Shown: positions 1 through 8,070, counted from the stretch's first letter. The stretch is DNA of 26,013 nucleotides from Chara braunii (GCA_003427395.1 BFEA01000098.1:768840-794852); one strand, 5' to 3'. Notes: generated by a model not told the origin, from the letters alone. Numbers and translations are program-made.

Positions 1-89
1 CGGTGGAAGCAGGGGAAATGATCGCCACTGCGGGGGAGGGAGGCAAGGTAGTCGCGATAGAAGGAGGAAAGGGTACAGAAAAGCGCCGC

Positions 90-497
90 TCAAAAGATCT
101 CGAAGTGGCGGCAAGCGGGGATTGTCCCCGTGGCGATGCAGTAAACTTCTACCACGTTGCACTGCTCCCATGCAGCGCTGAACAGCAGGAGATGCCAGCA
201 GAACGTGGGAGCGGCGGACTGAAGGGAGGCGTGGGGGTGGACGGTGGCGAGTAGACGGGTAGAGTAGAAGTCGCGGAAGAGATAGGGATGGAAAGGATGG
301 GAAGGGAAGGTGACGGGGGTACGGATCTGCTCGAGGGTGAGAAAATCAAGGGGTCGGCGGGGCAGCGTCCGAGGTCGAAGGCCTATCGCCCGCATTGGTA
401 CGTGGGTGAACTGGGGGACGGGTGGGGCTGGAGGAGGAGGGGGATCGGCGTCGTCTCCGTCGCGCCGCACTTGAGGTGGCGGCTGCAGGGTCGCCAT
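90..497 (-). pseudogene. Terminal accessory-region ORF fragment (135 aa), unidentified
   Basis: The frame opens at an ATG at 497 and stops at 90. It starts with a proline-rich stretch (PPPPPAPPVPQ, about residues 19-29) and continues into mixed-composition sequence that looks coding (residues 40-135), with no motif I can name. It overlaps another open frame (346-549) and lies on the same strand just downstream of the acidic ORF. I infer it is the far C-terminal part of the retroelement's 3' accessory protein, shifted out of frame. It could be chance open sequence in a GC-rich stretch. Confidence 0.35.
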
Positions 498-549
498 CTT
501 CGGGCCTCAGCGGCTCTGGATCCCAGGTCGGATCGCTACCGATGCGCAC
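346..549 (-). pseudogene. Pro/Arg/Ser-rich accessory fragment
   Basis: The 67-codon open frame has no true ATG at its start (GTG). It is rich in Pro, Arg and Ser, with an Arg run around residues 30-36 followed by a Ser run, as in a disordered basic tail. It begins 14 bases before the acidic ORF's stop at 536, in another frame, so the two probably formed one chain before a small indel. It overlaps the frame at 90-497, and which of the two continues the protein is unclear. No function is assigned. Confidence 0.3.
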
Positions 550-796
550 TAGCCTCGCTAGCGAACTTCAGCAAGCGCTTTCCGGAGTCAATCTCTTCGC
601 GCTTTCGCGCCGCTTCCGGATCTTCCGCCTCCGTTCCCGTACGCGTCGCTTCCTCCGGCGGGGCTTCCCACTCGGACTTGGTTCCTTCTTCTTCCTCATC
701 ACTCAGCTCGCCCTCGCTATGTTCACTATAGCTTCCCTCCTCTGATGTCTCCTCGTCGTCGTTTTCTTCTTTGTCGTCGTTGTTGTCAATCACCAC
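536..796 (-). pseudogene. Acidic low-complexity accessory fragment (86 codons)
   Basis: The frame has no Met codon and is strongly acidic: about residues 5-40 are mostly Asp, Glu and Ser (NNDDKEENDDEETSEEG), followed by a Glu/Ala/Lys segment. Its 5' end overlaps the stop of the upstream ORF (786-1370) by 11 bases, so it is most likely that protein's continuation after a one-base frameshift. Acidic disordered tails are common in chromatin-binding and nucleic-acid-handling proteins, but no specific role can be read here. The shift could be a mutation or programmed; nothing distinguishes these. Confidence 0.4.
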
Positions 797-1370
797 TTCT
801 TATGCCCTCGGGTAGAAGGCGTAAGGGATGATCTCGTACGACTTCAGATACTCGCCGCGATGGTAGCGTATCCTCGTCCCTAGGTTCCTCCAAGCACGAA
901 GTCCACGGAAGGTACGGATCCAAGGATCGCTCGAAAATGTACGGAGCAGGACTGTTGTCGCTCTGAAAGTAGATGTCGCGCGAGAGATCGTCTGCCAATT
1001 GCACAATCGGTGCGATGAGCTCCTGTGCAATCAACTGATGGCGACCCGGTCGCACCGATCCAAAGAGGAATCCAATAAGATCTCCTTCCACGTTAGCCCT
1101 CCAACCCTGTATGATCATCAGCTCCGGATTCTCGATCCACGTGGGGTGCTCATTAGTGCCCGTCCACTTCACTTGTACTCGGGTCAGGCAGAAGGACAAC
1201 TCCTCAAAAGTCTCGTGCCACAACCGCCAATGTCTAGGATGGATAAGAGGGACCGAAAGAGGTTCGAACGAGAAGGAGAGAGAAGGGTGGAGATCGGATT
1301 GCCAGAAGGTGGGGAAGAGAGAGGGGAGAGCAAAGATAGAGAGAGGGGCGAGAAAATTGGCGCGGTTCAT
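786..1370 (-). CDS. Retroelement accessory ORF Y (194 aa), unidentified
   Basis: The ATG at 1370-1368 overlaps the TGA of the preceding ORF at 1369-1367 in an ATGA junction, which sets the start. Residues 1-45 come from a pyrimidine-rich stretch (many Ser, Leu, Pro, Phe) and may be low-information. Residues 50-190 look like a folded acidic domain with several Trp (e.g. VQVKWTG, MIIQGWRANVEGD, YLPWTSCLEE). No zinc ligands, membrane segment or known motif is visible. It sits where env-like or accessory ORFs occur in some LTR elements, but has no envelope-type transmembrane segment. Downstream it runs into an acidic tail in another frame. The function is unknown. Confidence 0.5.
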   Translation of the reverse strand: MNRANFLAPLSIFALPSLFPTFWQSDLHPSLSFSFEPLSVPLIHPRHWRLWHETFEELSFCLTRVQVKWTGTNEHPTWIENPELMIIQGWRANVEGDLIGFLFGSVRPGRHQLIAQELIAPIVQLADDLSRDIYFQSDNSPAPYIFERSLDPYLPWTSCLEEPRDEDTLPSRRVSEVVRDHPLRLLPEGIRSGD

Positions 1371-1849
1371 TGGGGATGGGGGAAGGGAACGAGGGTTGGG
1401 ATCGCAACTGGCCGCTCGCGCGGTGATCGGCGAAAGCCGTCAATGTCTGATGCAAAGATCGGGATGATGTTATACCCCTCCCGGGCGACGACGTGCTGCC
1501 ACACGTTGGACACTTGCTCCATCCACTCGCGCAGCGAGGCCAAGATCTCGGTATGCCGCAGCGGATTGATCGAGCTGATGTCGCCGGTGAATGCCGCCAC
1601 TGTGGTGACGTGGCTCGTTCTGGGACCCACTCGCCGATGAACAGCAGTAACCTTCGCGAACACTATCGCGTGAGGGCTTCCTTCTATCCGAAACGCGGCG
1701 GCGACACAGATACCTTCGTCGCAGTAGAATCGCATCAAACGGCGGAGATCCGTATTGAGCCGAGGGTGACAAACTTGCCGGATCTCTAAGATGTGGCCAC
1801 GTGGCTGCCGCAGCTGTGCGTCGAGAACCGGCTCCGTGATGAAACTCAT
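1367..1849 (-). CDS. Retroelement accessory ORF X (160 aa), unidentified
   Basis: I chose the ATG at 1849-1847 because it overlaps the pol stop TGA (1848-1846) as ATGA. The frame is also open further upstream but without ATG. The protein looks globular, with a conserved-looking core around residues 30-110 (LNTDLRRLMRFYCDEG, HTEILASLREWMEQV), and ends in ATGA shared with the next ORF. It has no recognisable catalytic motif, chromodomain, transmembrane segment or zinc ligand set. Being intact and clean within a heavily mutated element is notable. Placement after integrase suggests an accessory or targeting role, which is inference only. Confidence 0.55.
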   Translation of the reverse strand: MSFITEPVLDAQLRQPRGHILEIRQVCHPRLNTDLRRLMRFYCDEGICVAAAFRIEGSPHAIVFAKVTAVHRRVGPRTSHVTTVAAFTGDISSINPLRHTEILASLREWMEQVSNVWQHVVAREGYNIIPIFASDIDGFRRSPRERPVAIPTLVPFPHPQ

Positions 1850-2154
1850 GGCGAGGTCGGAGAGGAGGACGAGGGACAAGAGGGAGAAAGAGGAGAGAGG
1901 GTTAGATCGTCGTTGTTTTCCTCGCTTTCCGAGGAAGAAGAGGGAGGAAAATCGGAAGGAGGAAGGAGACGGAGGTAGGAGGTATGTCTGACGATGGGGA
2001 CGGAGCTATGGCTAGTGCTAGCCTCAGGCGCGATGCGCACCGTGTTGGCGCCGTTGGGCCTGAGTTCGACAACTTGAAAACAACCAGAGAACTTGGGAGC
2101 GAGTTTCCGATCGCGTGCACATTTACGTACCTGCACTAGGTCCCCCAATTTATA
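1846..2154 (-). pseudogene. pol: Integrase C-terminal domain and Ser/Pro/acidic tail of pol
   Basis: This is the continuation of the integrase frame after an in-frame TAG at 2155-2157. Residues near GDLVQVRK and LAPKFSGCFQVVEL match the usual Ty3/gypsy integrase C-terminal pattern (hydrophobic-GD-hydrophobic-V-hydrophobic, then PK-x-G-x-F-x-V), a small beta-barrel that binds DNA. The tail after it is Ser/Pro-rich with an acidic patch (SESEENNDD) and ends at TGA 1846-1848. No chromodomain is visible. The stop overlaps the ATG of ORF X. Confidence 0.8.
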
Positions 2155-3627
2155 CTAGTACTGGGGCCCAACATTTCCGTTTCGGGCCTCGTAGCTACGG
2201 ACCTGTCTACCGTGGGCCAGCTCGGTCATCCTTTGTCTTTTTCGGACTAGCTTCGGAACGGCTCGTTCCATCAAATCGGTGTACTTTTTGGCCTTGGCCT
2301 TGAGGGCCGCACGCATGTCTGTACCCCCTGCTTCGGCAATTTCCGAGTTACCCCGGTAATTGACATAGGGGAGGCTATTAGTTCGAAGCTGAAAGGGGGT
2401 AAACCCCGTAGACTCATGAGGGGTGGCCCGATGGATCCCAACGATCTGATATACGATCTCGGGCCAAGGACGCGTGTCGTGTGCCACTAAGTTCCTGTGA
2501 AGGGCGGTTTTAATCATATGGTTGGCATTCTCGGCCAACCCGTTCGACTGGGATACGTGGGGTGCCGTATGTTGGAGCGTGACGCCCCTTCGCGCAAGCA
2601 GTTCCTCTACCTCACCTTTGAATTCCGACCCATTGTCAGTTAGAATTTCTTCCGTATCTAGATGGGTATAGAGGAATCGTTCGATGTATGTGGCTATTTC
2701 GGCGGCCTTTCGGGTCTTACAAGGATAAAACTCGATGTATTTGGAAAAATGGTAAATTAAAACTAACAGGATGGAATATCCACAGCGGTTTGGGCCAGGT
2801 GGTACGTCAATATCTGTCGTGTCCATACGGACTCGCTGGAAAGGACGCTCTACTTCCGTTGGCACGATCGTGTTTGGTCCCCGTATAGGGGCGCGATCAG
2901 CGGCACAGACCAGACAGTTAGCGACAATGTATTTGACATCATCTCGTATATTGGACCAGAACCATCGATTCTGGTCTACAGTTGCCTCCGTGACACGTAT
3001 CGCGAAATGAGCGGCCTGTTCCTCGTGAGCAGATCGGATCCAATCGTATCTCTGGAAGGGATGGGGAACTGTCAGCCACGAACCCGATCCGTCAGTTTTA
3101 CGCTTTTCCAAATGACCGTTGATCCATCGATAGTCCCGAGATCTCTCGGTCGCCCCGTGTTTGGTGAGGTGGCCCAATGATAATCCCGCTAATTTCGCCA
3201 ATAAAATTTTATCTGTCCATGCTTCCGCCCGTCGGTATTTTTTGTCGTATTCAGGACCGTCCGTACGGGCGGTCTCGAATCGAACCTCCGTGGGGAGTTT
3301 GTTCGTTCTACACAGGGGGCACCTCCATTCCTTGCTACTCGTTCGATATCGAACGCAGGCTCCGTGCGCATGATTGACACACGTGGCACATTCCACCCAA
3401 TCGACAAATCCGGTCTCGAAGGGATGACAGTCGACCCTGTAAACCCGTGCAATACAGGTGCAAAAATAGCAGAATTTATCGGGGAGGGTGTCGAAGAAAG
3501 CTGAGGAAGTAAGAGGGGCAGAATTAGTAGGAGAAAAAAGGGTTGTGAAGGCAAGTGGGGTAGTCATGGTGGCAGAGGAGGAGGGGATGCAGGGAGAGCA
3601 GAACAGAACAGTTACTCCTCGTGTCAC
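2155..3627 (-). pseudogene. pol: PHD finger plus integrase of pol
   Basis: The 490-codon open segment has four parts. Residues 1-50 are Ser/Thr/Pro-rich, with a Kozak-like ATG at 3567 (GCCACCATGA). Residues 53-106 form a C4HC3 PHD finger (C53, C56, C80, C83, H88, C91, C103, C106, with the typical DWVECATC core). Residues 201-241 are the integrase HHCC finger (H201, H207, C238, C241). Residues 265-370 are the DDE core, with D269 in RMDTTD, D331 in LTDNGSEF and E366 in NGLAEN, and 34 residues between the last two. Integrase inserts the element cDNA into the chromosome; a PHD finger normally reads histone H3 tails (family knowledge). The upstream TAA (3628-3630) and downstream TAG (2155) are in frame, so the copy is broken, although the catalytic residues remain. 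Confidence 0.93.
3310..3471 (-). other. PHD-type zinc finger domain inside pol
   Basis: Ligand spacing is C-x2-C-x23-C-x2-C-x4-H-x2-C-x11-C-x2-C, which fits the PHD class (C4HC3). A Trp sits two residues before the third ligand (DWVEC), where many PHD fingers have an aromatic-cage Trp. The domain lies between RNase H and the integrase HHCC finger, an unusual place. RING fingers (C3HC4) fit less well because the single His is the fifth ligand. Zinc binding is a secure prediction; histone binding is inferred. Confidence 0.85.
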
Positions 3628-3630
3628 TTA

Positions 3631-4077
3631 CTGCTTCGATAAGATCTCCACTTGCCCATACCGAGGTCCGATCTCCTGTTCGGGTTTGTTCCATGGAATT
3701 ACCTCCTCACCCTTTGAAACCTTCTCAGGCCGGTGCAGTCGCGTCAGTCCGTCCGCATTCCCGTGTCTCTCGTGCTTTTGATGACGAATGTCAAAGTCCA
3801 TGCTCTGCACCACCGTTGCCCATCGCCCGATCATGCCCGAGTAATCCTTCGACTTCTTCAGAGCCAACAGGGGCTCATGATCAGTCATCAGGGTGAATTT
3901 TCGCCTGTACAGGTAAGCACGAAAGTGACTGATTCCCCAGAGAGCCGCATAACATTCACCTGTTGGAGCGCGGTAATTGCGCTTGCAGGCGGACACAGAT
4001 TTGGACGCATACTCCACTACACTCTCGAGTCGGCTCGGTCCCACCTGGGCAAGGATCGCCGAAATCGCCTCTGGCTG
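3631..4077 (-). pseudogene. pol: RNase H domain of pol
   Basis: The segment is in frame with RT and separated from it by TAG at 4078-4080. Catalytic acidic residues can be placed: the first Asp is the last residue before the TAG (PFVLITD, codon 4083-4081). Glu sits in APTGECYAAL (codon 3957-3955), Asp in LMTDHEPLLAL (3882-3880) and the final Asp in GNADGLTR (3753-3751). RNase H removes genomic RNA from the RNA:DNA hybrid during reverse transcription. It ends at TAA 3628-3630, after which the same frame runs on into the PHD-integrase segment. The amber therefore lies between the first and second catalytic acids and would truncate the enzyme. Confidence 0.9.
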
Positions 4078-4080
4078 CTA

Positions 4081-5613
4081 GTCGGTGATGAGAACAAAAG
4101 GTTTTTTGGGATCCGGTCTTATAAGGACCGGAGCCGAAATGAGAGCAGCCTTGAGTTTGGAAAACGCTTGATTGCACTCCGGTGTCCAGATCAACGGCTG
4201 ATCCTTGCGCACGAGATTTGTGAGGGGTCCCGCAATCGCCGCGAAGCCCTTGATAAATCTTCGGTAATACGAGGCTAGGCCCAGAAAGGCGCGAACTTGC
4301 GTGATAGTGGTAGGCACTAGCGCGTCCCTGACAGCTGCCACCTTCTGCGGCTCCGATTGGAGTCCCTTGTCTGCCACCACGTGCCCCAGGAAAGAAATGG
4401 TGGTGAGGAAAAACTGACACTTCTTAAGCACCACTTTGAAACCTGCATCTTGTAGCACATGCAGTGCCCATTTGATGTGCTGTACGTATCCCTCGTAGGG
4501 GCCCGAATGCACCAAGATGTCATCCATGAACACAATCACGCAGTAGTTGATGATGCTCTGCGCCAGGTGAGTCTTCCGCACGAAATTCTGAAAAGCCATG
4601 TTCATGGCCCGCTGAAAAGTCGCAGGGGCGTTGCAGATACCCATCGGGCATCGAATCCATTGCCACGTACCTTCGAAAAGCACAAACGCGGTTTTCGGAC
4701 GATCTTCTTTTCAGACAAGAAGATGATGGAACCCATGACGAACATCAAACTTGCTGAAAAATCGAGCACTCCCAATCGCATCCAATAACTCATCAATCCG
4801 GGGGAGGGAATACACATCTTTAATCATGATATTATTCAGCTTTCGATAATCGATGCAAATGCGAATCCCCCCAGCCTTCTTGGGTACTATCACTACAGGA
4901 AAAGACCATAGTCCTATAGCGGGTTCGTTCCATCCATTAGCTTCGAACTCCTTAATCCGCTGAAAGGCGGCCGATCGTTGAGCTCGCGAGTATCGGCAGG
5001 GAGCGCAGCTCATGGGCGGATGATCTCTCGTGAGAATGGCATGTTCAATTACATTAGTTAACCCAATATCATTGTCATGCACGCTCAACACTTCTGCGTA
5101 ACCATTCAATACACATATTAACGACTTCCGAAGTTCCGCGGGAACGTGACTCGGGAGGGGGATCGTCGATTCCCCAGACATATTAAGGGGTATATCGATC
5201 CAATCAACCGGCCGTTCCCGCCGCTCATGGACAGTAGAGAAAACGGAACTACTGGTGCGAACAGAAAATACAGTTGCTATCATCTGGGACTCAGCGGGGC
5301 TGATCATCTCCGTTTCTTTAGTTTCAGCGTCAGTCTCTGAACCAACCGAAGTCGGTTCCACAGTTAGCCCTGTTAGATCCGTCATTTCTTGCATCATATT
5401 AGGTACATCATTTACCGGTGCTTCCGCCTCTTGTTTAATCAAGGCGGTGGTGGCTCCTGTCGTTAGTAACGATCGGGGTGGAAAAACAGAAACGTCCAAA
5501 TACTGTTCCGTTTGCTGATAACGCGTTCGTAAGGAAAGAGCTCCCTCGTACAAGGTGCGAGGGGGTTCCAAATCTTCAGCCAGATCGGAAACTTGTAATA
5601 CTTACTATGCATC
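4081..5613 (-). pseudogene. pol: Reverse transcriptase domain of pol
   Basis: The segment shows the pre-finger motif (SFPVVIVPKKAGGIRICIDY), the first catalytic Asp in SKFDVRHGF (codon 4746-4744), the template-grip region (CPMGICNAPATFQRAMN) and the active-site box FMDDILVHS (Asp pair at 4524-4519). The thumb region follows (FLGLASYYRRFIKGFA, then the link PLTNLVRKD). A TGA at 4711-4713 falls between the first catalytic Asp and the next motif, and TAG at 4078 ends the piece. Upstream, a Glu/Thr/Ser-rich linker joins protease to RT, and the frame changes near 5590, where a 1-2 base indel is needed. The catalytic residues survive; the reading frame does not. Confidence 0.93.
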
Positions 5614-5643
5614 TCTTCTTCGTATTCTCGTTCCCTGATTCCA

Positions 5644-6035
5644 TCCCCGAGGCGTGAGGGGGAGCACTCCTCGGGATCAATGCATCGAATCATCGCTATT
5701 TGGGCCGGGCTAGGGATCCGATTTATCGTTCGGGTGGAAACTCGCAAAGGAACAGTTTGAGGTTTTCCCCTGGTTTGTGTGAGTACCAGTTGTCTCGAAT
5801 CGAAATGCAGACGTGCGCCCCTGTCTCTTATACACATCTAGATGTGTATAAGAGACAGTCCCCGAGGCGTGAGGGGGAGCACTCCTCGGGATCAATGCAT
5901 CGAATCATCGCTATTTGGGCCGGGCTAGGGATCCGATTTATCGTTCGGGTGGAAACTCGCAAAGGAACAGTTTGAGGTTTTCCCCTGGTTTGTGTGAGTA
6001 CCAGTTGTCTCGAATCGAAATGCAGACGTGCGCCC
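5644..6035. other. Assembly artefact: mate-pair junction adapter between duplicated ends
   Basis: Positions 5821-5839 read CTGTCTCTTATACACATCT and 5840-5858 its reverse complement AGATGTGTATAAGAGACAG. These are two Tn5 mosaic ends back to back, the junction adapter of tagmentation mate-pair libraries (established knowledge). Bases 5644-5820 and 5859-6035 are exact 177-bp copies. Translations across the junction give tell-tale contaminant peptides such as VSYTHLDVYKRQ. The 215 extra bases shift the protease frame and are not biological. Confidence 0.97.
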
Positions 6036-6871
6036 ACCGCCATTGCCCAAGGTAATCCCAACAACACAGAGTAGGAACGTACATCTATTACCAGTGCGTT
6101 AACAAGGACGTGTACTCGCCCGACCTTTACCGCCATGTTCTCGATAATGCCTACAATGTTCATTGCTTCCTCATCAGCAGAGACATAGTTGTCTTTGCCA
6201 GATTGAGGAAGAATGGATCCAAGTCGTCCCGTCTTTTTAACAGTCTCCAATGATATGGCCACTGCAGAAGACCCTGTGTCGATTAGGGCATTAAACGGTT
6301 TACCCCAAACTTCACAGTTATATTCCGCACTTTTCCATAGTACTGGCCAAGCTCGTACGAAGTGATCCTTTTCTGCTAAAGAGATCGCTGCTATTTGTGC
6401 GGCTTCGGACTCTTTTGTGTTGGGCTCGGGAGGTGCAATCTCCTCGTTTCCTTCCTTCTTCTTCAACATCCGTTGTATGCGCTGATAGGTCTAGCGCTTT
6501 TGATTTTTCTGGCAATGTTGTATAAGTTTATCGTTCGCTGCTTCAGATATGGTGAGCAGATGTCCTACTGGGATAGGTACACAAATATCTAATTGCTTGA
6601 GCGTTTTCAATACATCAATATCTCCTGTCCGAAACTGTGGTCCAGGATTGGACTCGCGATCGACCCACTCGAGATCATCTTGGGCCGATCGGATCGCTCC
6701 GATCATTCCGGGAAGATGGAGATACTCGAGGGGATCGACCACGTCAGCATCGTCAGAGGAAGAAGCTCCTGAGGTCAACGCTATTATCGCCGAAGAGGAA
6801 GGTTGTTCTGGAGCATACGTACGAGCTCTCCTCCCTGGTCCGTGTCCATCAGAGCGGCCACTCGTCCTTGA
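5859..6871 (-). pseudogene. pol: Pol N-terminus and retropepsin-like protease
   Basis: The pol frame opens after a TAA at about 6872 and overlaps the end of gag by about 21 bases in the +1 frame. It runs through a Ser/Asp-rich leader and a helical linker (VPIPVGHLLTISEAAN), is cut by TAG at 6491-6493, and then enters the protease. The catalytic triplet is LIDTGSSAVAIS (Asp codon 6280-6278), with a downstream LLGLPWA loop near residue 140, typical of single-domain retroviral-type aspartic proteases that cut Gag-Pol. Beyond it the frame runs into the adapter at 5858. The last 177 bases are duplicated at 5644-5820, where the true frame continues towards RT. Confidence 0.88.
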
Positions 6872-7934
6872 TTAAGGGCGAAAGGGGCTGCAGCAGGGGA
6901 GGCTGATTACGTTTCGGCTGCGGACAGTCTCGGGCAAAATACCCAGGCTGTTTGCAGTTGAAACACTCGATCTTTCCTGCCGGATTAGCTAGATGGGGAT
7001 ACTGAGGGGCGAATCCTGGAACAGGCGGATCAGGTAAGACCGGAAACGATGCAGGGGCATGCCGAGCAGGAGCTGGATTAGGTTTAATGAGCCTGCTCAT
7101 TATTTGTTCCATTCGTTCCATATGAGCGGCCTGCATTTGGATCAGGTTGCCCATCCATTCGGGCTGCTTAGTAGTAGCCGTGTGGATCATCTGGGCAAGG
7201 TGTAGATTGGTTACGATCGGCGAGGGGGGTTCAAATGAATTTCCGCTTCTAACGGTTGCGATCGATTGATTCACTGGGGGAGAGGGAGGAGAAGCAGTCG
7301 GGATATCGGAAACGATCCCGCCGGGAAAGTCATGGTCGGGGCGGGGATAAAACCGTTCGACCGCCTGTAGCCATGATCGCCTTTTGGCCGTTACATCCCG
7401 TATGGTATCTGTAATGTCCTCGTCTCCCTGGCTGATATATTTTTTTGTATTAGCCAAGTCTAGCTCCAACGCTTTAGTGATGATAGCCGATAACTCGTGT
7501 GTTTTCGATGAAACCTTTTTCTACAATTTCCCTTTCAGTGTCGGACTTTGTAGGTGATCGATGAACAAATCTCGAGCGGATTTCTCATCCCGCCCGGATT
7601 TGTCCAACGTGGTTTGAAACCGATCGACGAAATCGGGCAACAACTCCCCTGGTCCTTGGGGTCGATTTTTGAGCACGTACTTGGCGGTATCTTCACTGAC
7701 TGTATCGAATCGAGCCAAAAAGGCTAACTTGAAAGTAGCCCAATCTACCCATGTATGCTTCCTAAACCAGTCATGTGACGTGTTGCGGAGTAGCAATGTC
7801 AGAACGCGGGGGAGATCGGCTACGATGTAGTTCTGAGCTTCGACAGCTTCCCGCCAAGCCTCGGGATGAGTATGGTTAGGGAAGAAGGGGAAGAGGGCAA
7901 GGATGCTAATGATCACCCTAGTACTGTCCACCAT
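6849..7934 (-). pseudogene. gag: Gag polyprotein (capsid and zinc knuckle), broken
   Basis: The ATG at 7934 opens 137 codons with a Retrotrans_gag-like helical core (SHDWFRKHTWVDWATFKLAF, then LARF; later LLPDFVDRFQTTLDKSG). TAG at 7521-7523 interrupts it, and the same frame continues for 206 codons to TGA at 6849-6851. The second part has a Met/Gln-rich helix (QMQAAHMERMEQIMSRL), a Pro-rich linker and a nucleocapsid knuckle CFNCKQPGYFARDC, in which the expected His is Tyr (codon 6941-6939). Gag forms the particle and packages RNA. The frame is also open upstream to about 8028 without an ATG, and another ATG at 8040 lies in a different frame, so the original start may have been further 5'. 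Confidence 0.88.
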
Positions 7935-8057
7935 TGGTATTGCTGGTGCAGCCGCACTAGACTCAGACCGAGTTACTGGGCGATCCCGACGAGTTAGTTG
8001 AGGGTCTCTCCTACCTCTCGCGAGTTCGACTTACTATCATCGGAACCGACACGTGTC

Positions 8058-8070
8058 GGCTCCGATACCA
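8058..8070 (-). promoter_or_regulatory. Primer-binding site, initiator tRNA-Met type
   Basis: On the minus strand this reads TGGTATCGGAGCC. It differs by one base from TGGTATCAGAGCC, the complement of the 3' end of eukaryotic initiator tRNA-Met used by many plant and fungal LTR elements. It lies about 120 bases upstream of the gag ATG on the correct strand, as expected for the first bases of the internal region. The single A-to-G mismatch fits the decayed state of the copy. Confidence 0.75.

Larger units (their letters stand above)
90..8070 (-). mobile_element. Decayed Ty3/gypsy-type LTR retrotransposon, internal region
   Basis: Reading right to left, the minus strand carries a primer-binding site, gag, protease, RT, RNase H, PHD finger, integrase, integrase C-terminal domain and accessory ORFs. 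RT before RNase H before integrase is the Ty3/gypsy order (family knowledge). The coding parts are broken by in-frame stops at 7521, 6491, 4711, 4078, 3628 and 2155, at least one frameshift near 5590, and frameshifts in the 3' accessory region. The 5' LTR should lie just right of 8070. No matching 3' LTR can be recognised at the left edge, so it is diverged, lost or outside the window. The copy cannot be autonomous as it stands. Confidence 0.93.

Noticed and set aside
5463-5837. Separate 124-aa protein beginning MCIRDR
   Set aside because: Its first residues are translated adapter. The rest is the protease-RT linker of pol out of frame.
2155-7523. Alternative genetic code with TAG/TAA read as Gln
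   Set aside because: Five stops are TAG or TAA in place of Gln codons, which is suggestive. But a TGA also interrupts RT, another frameshift is present and TGA breaks the plus-strand gag, so mutational decay is simpler.
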